The position numbers and the translations under genes were made by a program. Shown here piece after piece: positions 4,834 through 6,855 of a DNA stretch of 6,855 nt. The notes under the pieces were generated by a model that saw nothing but the letters and a program-made list of their open reading frames with translations, was not told the origin of the DNA and made no database searches. The stretch comes from an uncultured Aliterella sp. (GTDB taxonomy: Bacteria; Cyanobacteriota; Cyanobacteriia; Cyanobacteriales; Chroococcidiopsidaceae). The stretch is taken from contig CAJQOK010000365.1 in NCBI GenBank assembly GCA_905479905.1, forward strand, positions 1-6,855. The letters run 5' to 3'. Each line of letters opens with the position of its first letter. The stretch's first letter is position 1.

Positions 4834-6855
4834 CTATAGTTTTGAACTTGATTTAGCTTTAGACCTAGTTGTTGTAGTCTTTTTAGCAGTAGTTGTAGAC
4901 TTAGCTTTAGTAGTGCGTTTGGCGGTACTGGCAGGTTTTTTAGTAGCCAATAATTCTAAAGCCATCGCTAAGGTGGTTGTTTCTACAGTTTGACCTTCAG
5001 CTAAACCGACATTAACTTTGCCGTGCTTGATATACGCACCATAGGGGCCATCGTAGATATTTACAGGTTCATTGTCCACCGGATGAGAACCCAACTCTTT
5101 TAAGGCTTGCTTAGACTTGTTTCGCCCAGCTTTTTTTGGTTCTGACAAAATCTCTAAAGCTCGTTCTAAAGAAATTGTAAATACATCATCAGTACCTTTA
5201 AGACTGCGGTAGTCTTTCTCATCCTTGCTTTGATTGTGGACAATAAAAGGCCCAAATTTGCCAAGTCCTGCTTGGATTTTACCATTAGTAGCCGGATGAA
5301 CCCCCAAAGCGCGGGGTAAAGCTAATTGGTTAACAGCTATTTCTAAAGTCACATTTTCAGGAGTCACACCCGCAGGTAAGGAAGCAGTTTTAGGTTTTTT
5401 GTTTTCCTCCGAAGGTTCGCCCAACTGCAAGTAATAGCCATTGCTGCCAATTTTAAGATAAATTGTTTCTCCCGTATCGGGATGTTGACCAACTTTATTT
5501 GGCCCTTTTAACAGCGCTTCAACTTGTTCGGAACTGATATCGCCGGGAGTCAAGTTTGGTGGTATTGAAGCTGTAACCGTTCCATTACCATTATTTGATT
5601 CAACGTAGGGGCCAAACTTACCAATGCGAACTTTGACCTCTAAATCGTCTAACTGTACCGTTGTAGCTTTAGTTCGGTCAATTTGGCTTTCTCTTTCTTT
5701 AACTAAAGTTTCTAATCCTTTGTCTCCAGAATAAAATTGGCGCAAGTAAGGCAACCATTTAACTTCTCCCGTTGCGATATCATCTAAAGTTTGCTCCATC
5801 TTTGATGTAAAGCTAGTATTTACAAAATCGGGGAAGTGTTCTTCTAACAAGGCGCTGACAGCAAAAGCGGTAAACGTGGGAATTAAAGCATTATTTGTTA
5901 ACTGGGCGTAACCGCGATCAATAATTGTGCCAATAATACTTGCATAGGTGCTAGGTCGCCCAATGCCTTCACTTTCAAGAGTTTTGACTAAAGAAGCTTC
6001 AGTATAACGGGCGGGGGGTTGGGTTTCGTGACCTACCGCGTCTAGTTTAGTACAATCTGGGAAGTCGCCTACCTTCAAAGCTGGTAAGATTACTTCTTGA
6101 TTTTCTAACGCCGCATTGGGGTCATCAGAACCTTCAACATAGGCGCGGAGAAACCCAGGGAAATCAATTCGTTTCCCACTCGAACGAAAACCAGCATCTT
6201 CTACTTTAGTTTGCACCGATACTTGAGTTTGTCTCGCATCAGCCATTTGACTTGCTACTGTCCGCTTCCAAATCAAATCGTACAAAGACGCTTCTCTACC
6301 GCTTAAACCTGTTTCTTGAGGAGTGCGAAAAGTATTACCTGCCGGACGGATGGCTTCATGGGCTTCTTGAGCGCCTTTGCTTTTGGTTGTATACTGCCGA
6401 GGGGCGGGGCTAAGATACTCTTTACCATAGAGTTTTTCTACACTACTACGGGCTGCTGCGATCGCTTCTGCGGATAAATGCACCGAGTCTGTCCGCATAT
6501 AGGTAATATACCCCTGCTCATACAAACTTTGCGCCGTCCGCATTGTATCCCGTGCTGATAATCTCAGCTTGCGGTTAGATTCTTGTTGCAATGTTGAAGT
6601 AGTAAAGGGTGGGGCTGGTTTGCGGGTGACAGGGCGTTCCTCTAACCCAGTTACTTGCCAAGGCTTACCCTTTAGACGTTTTTGGAGATTTCGCGCCTCT
6701 GTTTCGCTCAGTAGCGTTACTTTGCGCCCAGCGATAATTTGCCCTGTTGCTTCATCAAAATCGCTACCTGTAGCTACTTTCGTGCCTGCAAGAGTTGTTA
6801 ATACAGCGCTAAAAGGGGTTTTTTCTCTTTCTAAAGTTGCCTTCAAGTCCCAATA
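4834..6855 (-). CDS. topA: DNA topoisomerase I (type IA), C-terminal 673 residues
   Basis: TopA relaxes negative supercoils by cutting one DNA strand through a tyrosine. The reading frame is open to the right edge of the window and starts YWDLKATLEREKTPF, so the gene is cut there and the N-terminal Toprim domain is missing; any start inside the window would be an artefact. Numbered from the edge, the catalytic Tyr is residue 119 in ITYMRTDS. EAHEAIRP is at 164-171 and RYTEASLVKTLESEGIGRPS at 283-302. The C-terminus has four topoisomerase C-terminal repeats, seen at KFGPYV, GYYLQLG, KFGPFIV and PYGAYIKHG. No zinc-ribbon cysteines are present (a single Cys, in FPDCTK). It ends in a tail of 35 residues with 12 Lys/Arg and no acidic residue. 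This is the cyanobacterial architecture. The stop is TAG. It heads a possible topA-SWIM-VWA transcript. Confidence 0.97.
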   Translation of the reverse strand, partial: YWDLKATLEREKTPFSAVLTTLAGTKVATGSDFDEATGQIIAGRKVTLLSETEARNLQKRLKGKPWQVTGLEERPVTRKPAPPFTTSTLQQESNRKLRLSARDTMRTAQSLYEQGYITYMRTDSVHLSAEAIAAARSSVEKLYGKEYLSPAPRQYTTKSKGAQEAHEAIRPAGNTFRTPQETGLSGREASLYDLIWKRTVASQMADARQTQVSVQTKVEDAGFRSSGKRIDFPGFLRAYVEGSDDPNAALENQEVILPALKVGDFPDCTKLDAVGHETQPPARYTEASLVKTLESEGIGRPSTYASIIGTIIDRGYAQLTNNALIPTFTAFAVSALLEEHFPDFVNTSFTSKMEQTLDDIATGEVKWLPYLRQFYSGDKGLETLVKERESQIDRTKATTVQLDDLEVKVRIGKFGPYVESNNGNGTVTASIPPNLTPGDISSEQVEALLKGPNKVGQHPDTGETIYLKIGSNGYYLQLGEPSEENKKPKTASLPAGVTPENVTLEIAVNQLALPRALGVHPATNGKIQAGLGKFGPFIVHNQSKDEKDYRSLKGTDDVFTISLERALEILSEPKKAGRNKSKQALKELGSHPVDNEPVNIYDGPYGAYIKHGKVNVGLAEGQTVETTTLAMALELLATKKPASTAKRTTKAKSTTTAKKTTTTRSKAKSSSKL

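Noticed and set aside
6844..6846. A TTG start for topA inside the window
   Set aside because: The frame continues upstream to the window edge as Tyr-Trp-Asp-Leu, a conserved stretch of TopA, and the Toprim domain must precede it.

Overview
The window looks like a piece of a cyanobacterial chromosome. The evidence is five copies of the HIP1 octamer GCGATCGC (1762, 2151, 4008, 4328, 6458) in under 7 kb, AT-rich spacers, protein families with a strong cyanobacterial flavour, and a DNA topoisomerase I of the cyanobacterial type (C-terminal repeats plus a basic tail, no zinc ribbons). I cannot name the genus. All genes appear intact except the two cut by the window ends.

Layout. Positions 1-186 (minus strand) hold the N-terminus of a probable Tat-exported FAD-dependent amine oxidase-like protein. 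Positions 187-875 are a long AT-rich divergent spacer with no convincing gene but several dyads, the best a perfect 16-bp palindrome at 408-423. Positions 876-3154 (plus strand) hold a two-gene unit for an MlaFEDB/TGD-type lipid transporter: an MlaF-like ATPase and an MlaD-like MCE-domain protein. The second carries a recent in-frame 57-bp tandem duplication. After a 49-bp convergent spacer, three minus-strand genes fill the rest, in transcription order: topA (4834-6855, 5' end off the window), a SWIM zinc-finger protein (3944-4774) and a stand-alone VWA/MIDAS protein of the TerY/YegL type (3204-3878). They are separated by only 59 and 65 bp, so they may share a transcript. A long imperfect hairpin lies a few bases after the topA stop.

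How the genes fit together. The MlaF-like ATPase would power a permease and the MlaD-like protein would form the substrate-contacting ring in the periplasm, moving lipid between membranes. The permease (MlaE/TGD1 type) is not in the window. TopA relaxes negative supercoils. The SWIM and VWA proteins have no assigned function; their proximity to topA and to each other is suggestive only. Nothing here amounts to a clear new defence or mobile system: no CRISPR, transposase, integrase, tRNA or rRNA was seen. The points most worth checking are the duplication in the MlaD-like gene, the structured topA-SWIM junction, the SWIM-VWA pairing, and the palindromes in the divergent spacer.
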